Source: Hyphochytrium catenoides (lineage: Eukaryota > Sar > Hyphochytriomycetes > Hyphochytriales > Hyphochytriaceae). From it: a stretch of DNA of 50,580 bases. Location of the stretch: positions 4,789-55,368 of the forward strand of contig FLMG01001623.1 of assembly GCA_900088475.1 (NCBI GenBank). Direction: 5' to 3'. The position numbers and the translations under genes are program-made. The notes beneath the pieces are model-generated. The model was not told where the DNA came from. It made no database searches and saw only the letters and a list, made by a program, of their open reading frames with translations. Below are positions 1 through 10,263 of the stretch, piece after piece; the stretch's first letter is position 1; each line of letters opens with the position of its first letter.

Positions 1-1562
1 TGGTCGCCGGACATCGGGCTGCCTCGATGCCCGCCTCACTAAAGAAGTTATTCGGTGGATCGTGCATGAGGCCGCTCGCGAAGCTGAGGTAAACAGCTAC
101 CAGGTCTTTACATCGGCTGTGTCTCTGCTTCCGCAATGATAGTGCTGGATCCCCTGGGGTTAACTCTTCTTTATCTGTTCTAATGCTTGGCGGCGAGTCC
201 CTTTCCCTTTCTTTCAAGTTTGAATCTCCTTACGTGACGCTCTTTGTCTATCCAACTCTCCCTTGCACATAGTTTCAAGGTCGGGCTCAGGATGCTCTTG
301 AACTGTATCTCTGTGGTGGTGAGATTGTCGAAGTGGTCACTATACTTAGCGCTCAGCTTAGCATGGTGCTCGCACCTCCACACCCTGCTCGAGATTTATG
401 GAAGAATGTAGCTTTCTCTTTCACATCTACGTACCTCTCTGCCCAGTTTGCCAGAGAGCTGGTAAGCTCTTCTTCCTTATTCTTCACCCTCTCTTCGGTT
501 CGAGTGGATCCGCCCTCCGTCTTCCTTACGATTATACCTCTCTCTGCCTCTGCTCCTCCCTATCAGACTGGTCAAAGAGCTTGTTGCCTGCAGACTTGGC
601 TCACACATTTCTACACCTCCTCCTGGCAGCTCAATACCCGGCCGCAAGCGGGCCACACCTTTCAGCTTCTACTCAACTTGGCAGTATTCTTCGACCAGCT
701 GCAGACAGGGCAGGTGGAGCAGGCGGTTGAGACTCTTGACAAACTGCAGATCGTACCGGCGACCACTGACCCCGGAGATCTTGCGTCAAAGGTCAGTGCT
801 AAGCCATTCTTGATTCTCATTATGTTCTTGATTCTCGTTCTAAACGCTCGGGTACATCTTCAAGTCGGCGAAGAGGCAGCGAGAGAGTGTGGGGAGAGAC
901 ACAGTGTGTGTGTGTGCACGCGTGTGTGTATGAGAGGGGAGGGAGGAGAGGGGCAGGGAGTGAGAAAAAGAAGAAGAGATAGAGAAACACAGCCTCCAGG
1001 TTGTATACGTGGAGCTCGTAAACTTCCTTGGCTTGATATCCAACTTCTTAATCTGAGAATTATTCTTGAACTTCTCTCTCTTGCCTGACTTCCCATGCAA
1101 TGCACCTATTCACGCTTCTTCTCAACAGGAGGAGCAGTTTGACCTGCTGGACCCACTCGTGAGGAAGAGCTTTCATAGTATCCTGTTAGGTTACATGGAT
1201 TGCCTCTACCGAGTGTATCAGAACTTGAAGAGAGGGAAGGCAGCTCGTGATGACGACAGGTGAAGCAGATCACTTTTCTAGGACCTGTATCGATTTCTTC
1301 CCATCGTTGGCGTATCGGCCTTGCTGCTGCCTCTCCGCAAAGACCGTTGTTCCCTGTCGCGTCGATTTGAACCTGGAGTCATAGCTTAAGCTTCTTCACC
1401 GTTCCTTCTGCAATATGCTGCTCACGTTGTTATATCGTGTGCAGGCTCCGTGCGGTAAAGCTCCGAGCACAAGCTTTGGTGACGTTCGCTGGGCTGCTGA
1501 AGTATCGCCTGCCTGAGGATACAAACGCTCGCCTTACACGCTTGGAGGTTATGATGATGTAA
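1..1562 (+). CDS. NUP93: Nucleoporin NUP93/Nic96, C-terminal part (5' end off window)
   Basis: C-terminal part of the linker nucleoporin of the nuclear-pore inner ring, a long alpha-helical solenoid that anchors the Nup62 and Nup205/188 modules. I read five exons: about 2-88, 273-461, about 571 or 631 to 791, 1129-1259 and 1445-1562, with compatible phases and GT-AG ends. Diagnostic stretches are TFQLLLNLAVFFDQLQTG followed by LDKLQIVP (NUP93 family: 'TF..LLDL..FFD..H.G...A...I..L..VP'), then FHSILLGYMDCLYRVYQNLK, then ALVTFAGLLKYRLPEDTNAR just before the stop, which matches the conserved C-terminus. The acceptor of the third exon is ambiguous (about 570 or 630; both keep frame). The intron at 792-1128 holds a TG/TGCACG low-complexity run near 905-930. 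The start codon lies upstream of the window. Confidence 0.85.
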
Positions 1563-2252
1563 CAAGGACCTATGAGGAAAAGGAAGCCACTGGAGTGAGG
1601 AAATAATTATCGATCGGCAGGCCGAGCTCACTCAAGAGAGTGAGGGCAAGATGGTGAGCACTGCCGAGCTGGAGCAAAGGTTGTGCCCACACAGGGCTAG
1701 CGCAGGGCGGAGAAGCAGTATCCTCTATAGTCGCATCTGGGGACGTGCTATATGTTATATACAACGAGCTTGTCAGAGCAGATAAAGTGAAGAGATTTGG
1801 TCAAAGACATCTAGGCAGCTAGTACAAGGGACCTCAGGTGACACTTGTTACGTTAGACCCTCAAACGAGGGGATGATCGTCCTGTACACTCTGTCTGGTT
1901 TATATATAAACCTCTTAATCCGGACGCTTTGTTATATTGGACCCCAGTCTTCTTACCGCTCCTGGGTCCTGGGTTCCTCGCCTGTTCTAGGTCTTACGTT
2001 CTGCCTGATCTGCAAGAGATTGAACCTTGGCTAGCGGAAGAAAGAGCAGCTAAGGTAGACAACGAAGAGCCTCTTAACCTATCTTGCGACCACTTCTAAA
2101 CTGCTATAGCTCTTTCTGCAACTGTTAACTGGGCCTGGCTAAGGAGTTAAAGTCGGTGCCTTAAAAGACAGGGCTCTGCCCTAGTCTTCACTGTCTTTGA
2201 GATAAGCTGGACTCATAAGGTTCAATATAGAAAATAGAACGCTTGAAAAGCC
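1563..2252. other. Intergenic region between convergent genes
   Basis: About 690 bp between the stop of the NUP93-like gene (+) and the stop of the PDZ-like gene (-). I see no ORF with coding character and no RNA gene. It presumably holds both 3' untranslated regions. Confidence 0.6.
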
Positions 2253-4441
2253 TTACAGAGAGCGGGTGGTGTGGCCTCTGAGGGTGATGAGCACAAGGAG
2301 AGTCAACCCGAGACCAATTGAGAAACCCATTCCCAGCGTCCACCATCTCTGAGGTTCGCTCCAAGGATCTGAGCGTCTCCTCTTCTTCTCACTTTCCCCA
2401 TGTCTCATCTTCCGTTCCTCTGTACTATAGCTAGGGGTAGACGGTGCAGAAGGCTGAGTGAAGTTCCGCTCATGGTAAGGATTTCCAAGATAGTGGGAAG
2501 GTGCCGGTGGAATGGGGTTTTGAGGTGGCTGATAACTCATCTCACGTGCAGGTGGCGTGGCGGGAAGAGAGTTAGGGTAAGACAGAGGGTACTGGACCTG
2601 GGAGGACTGAGGCTGCTGGGCGGAAGAAGAGCCGTACAGAGCAGCAGAAGAAGAATGTGGAGGAGGAGGAAGAGATAAGGAGTGCTGAGGCTGCAGGTCT
2701 TTCCTCTCGCTGCTCCCTCTACTCTGCTGCTGCTCTAGTTTCCGACTTCTTCCTGAACGCTTCCTTGCCACGCCCGAGGACCGTTGTTGAGATGATATCT
2801 CCGTGCCAAGCTCCGGCGAAGACGACAGAGAAGCGCTGGCCAGCATGCCGTTCTGGAGACCTGAGTGTCGCCCTCTCGGTGTCTGTGCGAGGGCTTCATC
2901 TTCTCCTTCTTCTCTGCCTTGGATACGCTCCCTCTCCTCTTCCTTAACTTGTCTTATTGGAGTTTCTGGTCTGTTGGGCTCTCTCATACTCTGCTTCTCC
3001 CGCTCTCGATTATCCCGTGTCTCAAGCTCCGGACTAGGTCTTCTTTTTGGTCGGGCAGCTGGCTCCTTCCGTCTTGCTACTTTGCTAGAGGATTTCTTAG
3101 GCGCCTCTCCTCGGACGTCCCTCTCTGCTTCTTCATTGTTGTTATTAGGAGCTTTTCTTTCTTGCTTGTCCTTTCTTTCCCTTCTCTGTCTTCTCTGACG
3201 TCCTTCCTCATGGTCGTTAGAAAGGCCAATCTTCAGAGTTCCCACACTTGAGAGGCTTTCTTTGGACATAGAACGAGAGAGGGCCTTTCCCCCTGCTGAT
3301 GTCATGGCTGATGAAGAAGAGGAGGACGATAAGGAAAGAGATCCTAGCTCTCTCTTGCCCACGGCACCGTGCTCTGGGCTTATGAAACGGAGCTTTAGCG
3401 GCCGTTCAGTAGAGGCTCTGAGCCTCTCCACGCAGTCCTGGAAAGCGATTCTTTCCAGAGAAAGGTCCTTGATATGCGTCACCCGCAGTCCTTTCCTTAG
3501 TAAGAACTGCTCCTGATCGGGCCGGAGGAGGCTATTATAGACTTCACAGGCACCTTGACTGCCATTGCCGTCCTAGAACGAGGAGAAGGCCAGACATTAG
3601 CGAGTCTGCTATTAAGAACAGACAAGGGCTCATGGAGAGCTCGAATGGAGCCAGTCTCGATATAGGAGGTGTGGAAGGGGAATAGAGAGCTATAAAGAGA
3701 TAGACAGAAAAAGGTGGGAGGAGAAAGAGAGAGAGACAGACCCTGGCTGAAAAGTTAGATTTGTCTGGTGTGAGCGAACAAGAGGCAAAGAATGCGGGGG
3801 ACGGGGTTGAGATGGAAGAGAGCGAGCGAGAAACAGACATAGAGAGAGAAAGTGTGTGTGAGAGAGAAGGAAGATAGAGGAAGAAAGAGAGAGACTTTGA
3901 CTCCGCTCTACCTTCAGGATCTGGTGTACCTCCATGGCGTAGTATCCATTTCCCGTGTCTGGCTCCTTAGCCTGGATGAAGCTCATGCCAAGTTTCTGAG
4001 TGGGGAAGCTGACCTTGAAGGCCACTCGCCAGGGAGAGACTGGACGACAGGGCGAAGATGAGGAGAGAGACCAGAACGTTGGGTAAGACATGAAGAGGTC
4101 GAGCGGATTAAGCCAAGAGATAGCAAGATAAGGGGGAGGCAGACCGAGGGAGGGAAGACCAAGGCAAACACGTGCCGGTGTGCGTGAGAGAGAGAGGAAG
4201 AGACAGAGAGGGGTGGAAAGAGACAGAGAGACAAACTCCATCGCCAAGAAAGGGGTGAGAGAGAGTATATGACGAAACAGAATGGGAAGAGCTAGAGAAA
4301 GACAGAGATGACGGTGCAATGGTTACATTCTTCTCCTGGTCCCTGGTAGCTTGGGTCGTCAATGCCCCGCTGTTTCGGGTCAGCAAGCTGAAGAGACGTC
4401 AGATCTACAGCGCTCGCACTGCTGGCAAGAATCTGCGCCAT
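2253..4441 (-). CDS. PDZ-like domain protein with disordered linker and C-terminal membrane anchor
   Basis: Three exons on the minus strand (4441-4327, 4039-3912, 3572-2253) join in phase to about 520 residues. Residues about 38-155 resemble a PDZ fold: a carboxylate-loop-like KLGMSF after a beta strand (WRVAFKVSF), then KGLRVTHI, then AFQDCVERLRASTERPLKLRF, the usual last helix and strand. A long Ser/Arg/Glu/Pro-rich, low-complexity linker follows. The protein ends in one hydrophobic segment (TLGMGFSIGLGLTLLVLITL) with a short basic tail, the layout of a tail-anchored protein facing the cytosol. Both introns are strongly pyrimidine-rich on the sense strand. An in-frame ATG at 4474 would add 11 residues. 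PDZ identity is by pattern, not search; the function is unknown, with scaffolding at an ER or outer mitochondrial surface an inference. Confidence 0.7.
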
Positions 4442-4552
4442 AGTGAGGGCTCCCGCTGGGTAAATACAGCGCACACTTAGGGTTCTTCTGGCACTTTTCT
4501 TCTGCTCGTCGCCGGTTCTGCGCCTTTTACTTCTTCACAGTCCATCTACTCA
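4442..4552. promoter_or_regulatory. Short divergent (bidirectional) promoter region
   Basis: Only about 111 bp separate the proposed start codons of the PDZ-like gene (-) and the small gene starting at 4553 (+). Both 5' leaders and core promoters must fit here unless transcription starts overlap. No TATA box is obvious. Inferred from gene positions only. Confidence 0.4.
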
Positions 4553-4799
4553 ATGAAGATTCTTCGCACCTTTGGGCCAAGCTGTGCGACAGAGCTTCAG
4601 AACTCAATGGCTAAGAATGTCATCTGCACTGAGCATCTTAGAGCCTGGCGCCTGCCTTCCGATCCCTCCTCTCAAGAGTTAGACTGGTTCCGGCGAAGAG
4701 CTCATACTTTAAGAGGTTGGGCTCCTTAACTGTTCCCTCTCGAGTCCTCAGGAGCTTTTTAGCCCTCCTCCTCTGCCTTAATGGTGGCTTCATCCTTCT

Positions 4800-4878
<79 letters not shown>

Positions 4879-5236
4879 CTGTCTCTCTCTCTCTGTCTCT
4901 CTCTCACTCTCTCTCTCTTTCTCTCTCCCACTCACTCTCTTTCTCTCTCTCTGTCTACCATTGTCTAGCTCCTCTTCCCCTCTCCTCCTGGAATCTCTTC
5001 CTCTCTCTCTCCTCTCTCTCTGTCTTGCGCTGTCTCCGTCTCTCTTCATCTCTTGCTCTCTTCTTTGGCCTTTCCCTCTCTTGGTATCTCCCCTGCCCTT
5101 TCCTCACATAGATCAGAAGCCACTCCTGGACACTTCAAGGTGGGTAGGATCACCGTGTCCTAGTAGTTCGCCTACAATGAGGGATGGGTGGGGCACGGAT
5201 ATCCGTTACGAACCTGACAGCCCGGGACCCTTATGA
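4553..5236 (+). CDS. Small two-exon protein of unknown function
   Basis: Exon 1 (4553-4715) opens MKILRTFGPSC and ends WFRRRAHTLR with a split codon. A CT-rich intron with a TCTA microsatellite follows, and exon 2 starts after a CACATAG acceptor near 5110, running DQKPLLDTSRW to RYEPDSPGPL and a TGA at 5234-5236. Phases agree and no stop interrupts the joined frame of about 95 residues; an in-frame TAG lies upstream of the ATG. The N-terminus is short, basic and hydroxylated, which could be a mitochondrial presequence, but that is a guess. The sequence matches no family I recognise. The donor (G|GTTGGG) is weak, so the gene model is tentative. Confidence 0.4.
4793..4880 (+). repeat. (CT)n and (ATCT)n compound microsatellite
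   Basis: An uninterrupted CT dinucleotide run passes into about 13 ATCT tetranucleotides, then degenerates into CT-rich sequence reaching about 5100. It lies in the proposed intron of the small gene, with the pyrimidines on the coding strand. Further CT runs lie near 5258-5285 and 5340-5365. Confidence 0.95.
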
Positions 5237-5252
5237 CCGTGGATGATGATGA

Positions 5253-5286
<34 letters not shown>

Positions 5287-5623
5287 TTGTCTTCTCCTCA
5301 ATCTTTATCTCTCTTTCCTTTCATTTATTTCTCTCTCTTTCCCTTTCTTTCTCTCTCTCTCTCTCCGGGATAACTCTCTTCGTAGGAAGTCAGTTTTTTA
5401 AAAAGCTCTTTTCTCTCTCTTCCTCGACGGACCCTTCTCACGACACCTTTCATCCAGTAGCCAGCCCTCTCACAAAATGTTCATCGTCCTCTTTCAAATG
5501 ACTCTCTTTCTTCTTCTGAGGTTACTCTTTTCCCTTGTTAAGAGCGGACTGCTTGATCTTAATGGAGATACGACGTGTAGGTCAGACGCAGAAGGAAGAT
5601 ATGAACTGGCATCTAGTCGGGAC
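5237..5623. other. CT-rich intergenic stretch between convergent genes
   Basis: About 390 bp of low-complexity pyrimidine-rich sequence between the stop codons of the small gene (+) and the PDI gene (-). No coding signal is seen. Confidence 0.6.
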
Positions 5624-8600
5624 TTAGAGTTCTTCCTTCTCGTCCTTCGCTTTCTTCTTCTTCTTTCTTCTCTTCTTTCTACCACTCTTCTTTTCCTTCT
5701 CTTTGTTGGCTGCTTCTTCCTCTTTCTTCTTTGCTCTCTCTTTCTTGCGCTGCTCCTCTTCTAACTTGAGCTGCTTCTCCAGTTCTTCCTTGGCTTTCCG
5801 CTCTTCGGCAAGAATCTCTGCCATGACATCGTCGATATCTTCTTCTGGCTGCGTATCGACTGCTCCTCCGTCTCCTCCCAATCCAACTGGCTCTTCCTCA
5901 CACTTTTTGTCTTCGAGCATCGGCTCAGCGCTCAACGGGGAGATGGCAATCCTTCCCTGAAGCACTCCGCGAAGGAATGTTCGCAGTCTGTCAACACTCA
6001 TGATACCGACATAGACAGCGTACCTACGGCCATAGAGTTATAAAGATTAGAAAAGGTTGCACTGGCCAGAAACCACAGAGTAGAGGAAGTAAACTTGGCA
6101 AACCAAAGATAGACAACTCAGCAAATGGGTTAGTCAAGGGCAGGACCAATCTCTGCAAGCTAGTTTCTAGCGAGCAACGTCATCACCGACAGAGACAAAA
6201 GAACATGGTCACAGGGCTGAGGTACTAGCAAAAGGGTCTAGCATAGAGACATTTGGAGTCTTACTTTCGCTTCTTGGGAGAGAGCACGACGACGGTGGGA
6301 ATATTGTCATACTGGATATTGAAGGTAGAGACGAAGGAAGATTGACACCTCCCATCGACCCACACGAACTTGAAAGGCTCTCCTTGCTTACGGCTCTCTT
6401 GCGCGACCTACGAAGCACGCAAGGAACAATAGGTGAGTGCTAAGGAGAGGTTGACAAAGGACAGCAATACTCCATACGAGAGTTGACTATAACAAGCGGT
6501 AGCGCTGGAGGTTACATATTGCTGTCAGCATCTCTTACCTTGGTAATTAGATCCAGCTCCTTCGCTGCCACCTCCTCCTGGAAACCGAGTAGTGGCGTAA
6601 AAGATTGAAGAAGCAGCGTTCCAATAGGTATTGGTATGACATGCACGGAAAGGGGATATGCAGAGGGGTGATGACGGCAACATGTCGTCAGCAACAACTA
6701 AGGTTTAAGGTCGACCAAGGTCGACATAGAAGAGAGGTGAAAATCGTACCCCTAAACTGGCGCCATTCAAGACACCAATGACGCAGAGAGCCTGGTCGGC
6801 ACATTCCTTCTCATAGTTGTCAAACGTGAGCTCAGAGATGGAGTCCAGCGGCTCGTCGGTTGCAAAGCTGGTCTCACTTTCCTCAGGAGGAGCAAACAGC
6901 TGTTTGTGCAACTAGGAGCAGCAGCATGGGCATGTCAGGGGTTTATATAGTAGATGGACGTCGGCCGGGGAGTAGGTAAAGGAGACGCTGAGCCCAAAGA
7001 GTGCATATAAGGTTGCACCAAAGTAAGACGGCACAAGTAAGCCGTAAGCCGACTGGGATAACAGTGATGGCAAGATGATATGTGCGAGTGTAAGCAAGAA
7101 CTTACCGTAGTAATTGCGGAGCCAAGTGCCTGAAAAGAGTAAGCTCCATTCGGCCCCTTTTCAAGGCGGAGGGCCTGCATCCCGACCTTGTCTTCTCCAT
7201 CCGTCCGTTGAGTTGGAATCATGGCCAGTATTGCTGGCAGCTTAGCTATACCAAACTGGGCCTTGGTTGTCTGTAGACGAGAGAGATTAAATTCATGACG
7301 AGGACTTTATAATGTTGAACCAGCAGAAAAGCAGTGATTCTGTTCGCAAGGGATAATCTACCCTATAAATTAAACAAAGTACAAACAGGAAGAGAACTGT
7401 TGTGTGAGGATAAAAAATGCGCAGGTCTCCGGACTAACGCGCGTAAGACATACAGCCAAGCCGCATACGCTACCTCATCTGGATTTGGCACGAGTATGAT
7501 AGTAGACTCATTCTGGTAGGCCAAGGCAACGGACTTCAGCAGAGCCGAGGGCTCAGATTGCTTTGACAGGCAAACGATAGGTAGTTTTTTCTCAGTCTGG
7601 AGAAACAGCCATCAGGGTTGCAGGACGACAGAGGTAAGAGTACTGTGGGTGCTTGCTGCCGATAACCGGGACGAAACTTACGACAGAAGCTCCCACAGCT
7701 AGTTGAAGTTGCTCAGTTCCGGAGGCGAGGGACACATAGTCGGGTATCGACTCGCCAGCTTCCTTTTTTGCCTGCTCCAGAGAAGAAACCTTCTTGCCAA
7801 GCTGCAAAATGGAGAGATCAGCTTCCGATGTAATGAGAAAGGTAACATGGAGGGAAGAGGTACTTCAAGGGTGAAAAGGCATGACGTCACCCAGCAGCCG
7901 AGAGCGGAGTCTACATACAATCAAGCACTGGTTAAGAAATATATGAGAACACACTCCAGGGTTTCTGGAAGTGTTATGACAACGAGTCTAGAGCAAGATT
8001 GAAGCGCCGCACCTTTTCATCCTTAGCACCGCTTCTAGAATACGGATACACCAGTATACCTGGTCCTTTCTTCTTCTGACAGAGGTCAACGAACCTTTCA
8101 CAGTTGACAGCTCCAACCTTGATGAGACCTATCGTACATTCTTGTCAGAACAGTGCATTTGGTCTTTATCGTGCTTTCTATCTTTCATCCTGCTTCAGTT
8201 TGCTTTGCCTATATCATGACATATTGCCATGTCTGTTTACTTTATTTGTATCTGCATTCCCTAGGGACGCCCCAAGGTGAGCCTGTTACTCCGGCCTAAG
8301 CCGCTTACCTGCGTTAGCGACGCTCTGGGCAAAGCGGCTCCACGACGATGAAGCGAGGTCAATGGTAGCATCACCCCCATTGAAGACGACGATCCAGCTT
8401 TCTTTGCTTTTTAGTACCTACGAATGTGAACGGAGTTTAGCAGAGTCTAAATAAACTCTCTGGCATCCTGTCGTATGAGCTAGGTCGACAGATATACCTG
8501 GGCCTTGTAGCTCTCTTCTGTGAGCTCTTCATGGTGTTTGGGAGCTGCAATCGTTTCTTGCTTGCGGAACTGACATTTGTCACAATGGCCGTTAGGGGAA

Positions 8601-9675
8601 TAGTTGGGTATCAGATATCGAAGAGAACAGCGGCCTTACTTCCTGCAAGAAGCCGAGTAGGCCCTCGAAGCTAAGATCCTCCTTGTCGAAGGAAGAAACC
8701 TCATCCTCTTCATTCTTTCCTTTCCTCCCAAGTTTGTGAACCACAATGACACGAGGGAACTTGTCAACATTGAAGCGTTCAATCAGCCTGAATTGACACC
8801 CGACTATTGAGTCCGTGGGGTGTCACCGGTGAGAAAAGGACGGACGTACTCATTTTCTCCCTTCTCCACCTCTGCAAAGACCAAGCCGCGTCCAGACAAG
8901 CGAACTGAGAGCGCTTTGTACATCGGTGCCGTCGTCTTCCTAGAAGTAAAGAGGACAACCGTGGAGTTGCCGCTCTTTTCGTTACGTCGTACGAACGTCT
9001 CAAAATCTGCCTGTTCTCGGGGCAACCCGCTTAGCAGTGAACAACGGAGCTTGATGGCTTCACTTAACTCACCCCTGTAAGTCTTGTCACGGACGAAGGC
9101 ATAGCTTTTCCAGCAAATGAGGTAAGGGCTCTGGCGGTCCGTGGCCCGTCATAGATGGCATGCTGAATGACATCTGGTCAGACCACCGCACCTTTCTAGT
9201 AGAGGGTACACTGCTTTCCTTACCTCGCGAAAGATTTTGTTGGTGTACGGATTTTTCTGAGGCTCTGCCGTAAATGCCTGAGGATCGAGAGCCACACTTT
9301 AGTGCAGAGTATCCTGGCTCTGCGCTTTTCACCTACCAGGATTGTAGGATAGCCCTGAACATTAAAGTGCCTTGCTAGCTTCTCATTCTGCGGCAAAGTG
9401 GCATCGATTGCTGCAAAGTTGGCCAGGTTGTTCATCTCTGTCGCAGCTTTTTCGTATTCGGGAGCTAGCTGCTTGCAGTGTCCACACCACGGGGCGTAGA
9501 ACTCGACGAGCCACATCTCATTACTTTCCATCACTCGGCGATTAAAGTCTTTCTCGGTCAACATAATCACCTTGGAGTTATCATCCTCATAAAATGCAGA
9601 TACGAAGCTTGCTGTGCCCGTGAGCAGTAGCAACACCGCCAACCAGCCCCGTGGCCATCTGGCCAGAGGGCCCAT
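5624..9675 (-). CDS. Protein disulfide isomerase, multi-thioredoxin-fold, ER-retained (KEEL)
   Basis: A thiol-disulfide oxidoreductase or chaperone of the ER lumen, assembled from about 15 short exons to roughly 750 residues. MGPLARWPRG plus a hydrophobic core ending near FVSA is a signal peptide (residues 1-27). The first thioredoxin domain has WLVEFYAPWCGHCKQLAPEY, with the CGHC active site at about residues 64-67, and the cis-Pro region GYPTI. It continues through YDGPRTARAL and VVLFTSRKT. Later thioredoxin-like segments (SWIVVFNGGDAT, then VGAVNCERFVDLC, and a C-terminal VWVDGRCQSSF...IPTVVVL) lack a second CxxC. The last exon carries a Glu-rich then Lys-rich tail ending KEEL, a KDEL-type retrieval signal. 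The start was chosen at the signal peptide rather than at a longer in-frame extension to 9975. The splice join between about 9029 and 9095 uses an atypical GTCCGT donor. Confidence 0.85.
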
Positions 9676-10263
9676 ACTTAGGCTAAAGTAATTAGTAGAG
9701 CTAGGGTCTAGGCGAAGCAGGCGGCGCTTTCTTGCGCTAGCTAAGCTTTTTGGCTGCCAGCCCAATTGTGGTTTGAAGGAGGCGGCTCCTTGGGCAGAGC
9801 TTCCGGACGCGTATACAAAAAGCCTGTAGGGGATGCCACGTAAACTGATGTAGTGTGATGTGTGATCTGTATGATGATGTTTCGTGTACTCGTAGGACAT
9901 TTGGTGAATCTTGTACGCTGTACATCTTGTACACTTGTACAGTAGGTTGTACGCCTTCTGCTTCAACTTGCCCATCTCCTTGTGTGGTAGAAGAACGATC
10001 TTCAGATCTCAACTGTTTATTTGAACAGTAGTGACGGTGGTGGGCAGGATGAAGCGAGATTGCAAAGATGCAATCTCCTCAACACAGTTCCGTCGTCGCT
10101 GGAAACGCTCACTGCATGGATGGTATGCCAGTCACTTCTTCATCACTAATTGGCCCTGATGCTATCAAGACGGCGCGGCAATGAGCGCGAGAGTGAAGGA
10201 AGGCAATGATGACTGCCCTAAAGGTCTCTCTTGAGAATCTACCTTGTCCCATGCCAAAGATTT
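9676..10263. other. Upstream region of the PDI gene / downstream of the coiled-coil gene
   Basis: About 590 bp between the PDI start and the stop of the next minus-strand gene. It holds the GTAC-motif cluster listed separately and open frames without family character, which I treat as shadows. Confidence 0.5.
9911..9953. promoter_or_regulatory. Cluster of five TGTAC motifs upstream of PDI
   Basis: Five copies of TGTAC occur in about 43 bp, some 240-280 bp upstream of the proposed PDI start. GTAC is palindromic, so the cluster reads the same on both strands. GTAC is the core of the copper-response element of Chlamydomonas; a similar role here is only an analogy. It may instead be a local microsatellite-like expansion. 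Confidence 0.35.

Noticed and set aside
2253-4441. VAP/MSP-domain protein reading of the tail-anchored gene
   Set aside because: The anchor and linker would fit, but the folded part lacks the MSP core and instead has the KLGMSF loop and closing helix of a PDZ-like domain.
8797-9072. Two apparent 23-nt micro-introns in the PDI gene
   Set aside because: Other in-phase splice choices give introns of about 62-65 nt, in line with the rest of the window, and a better family match across the joins.
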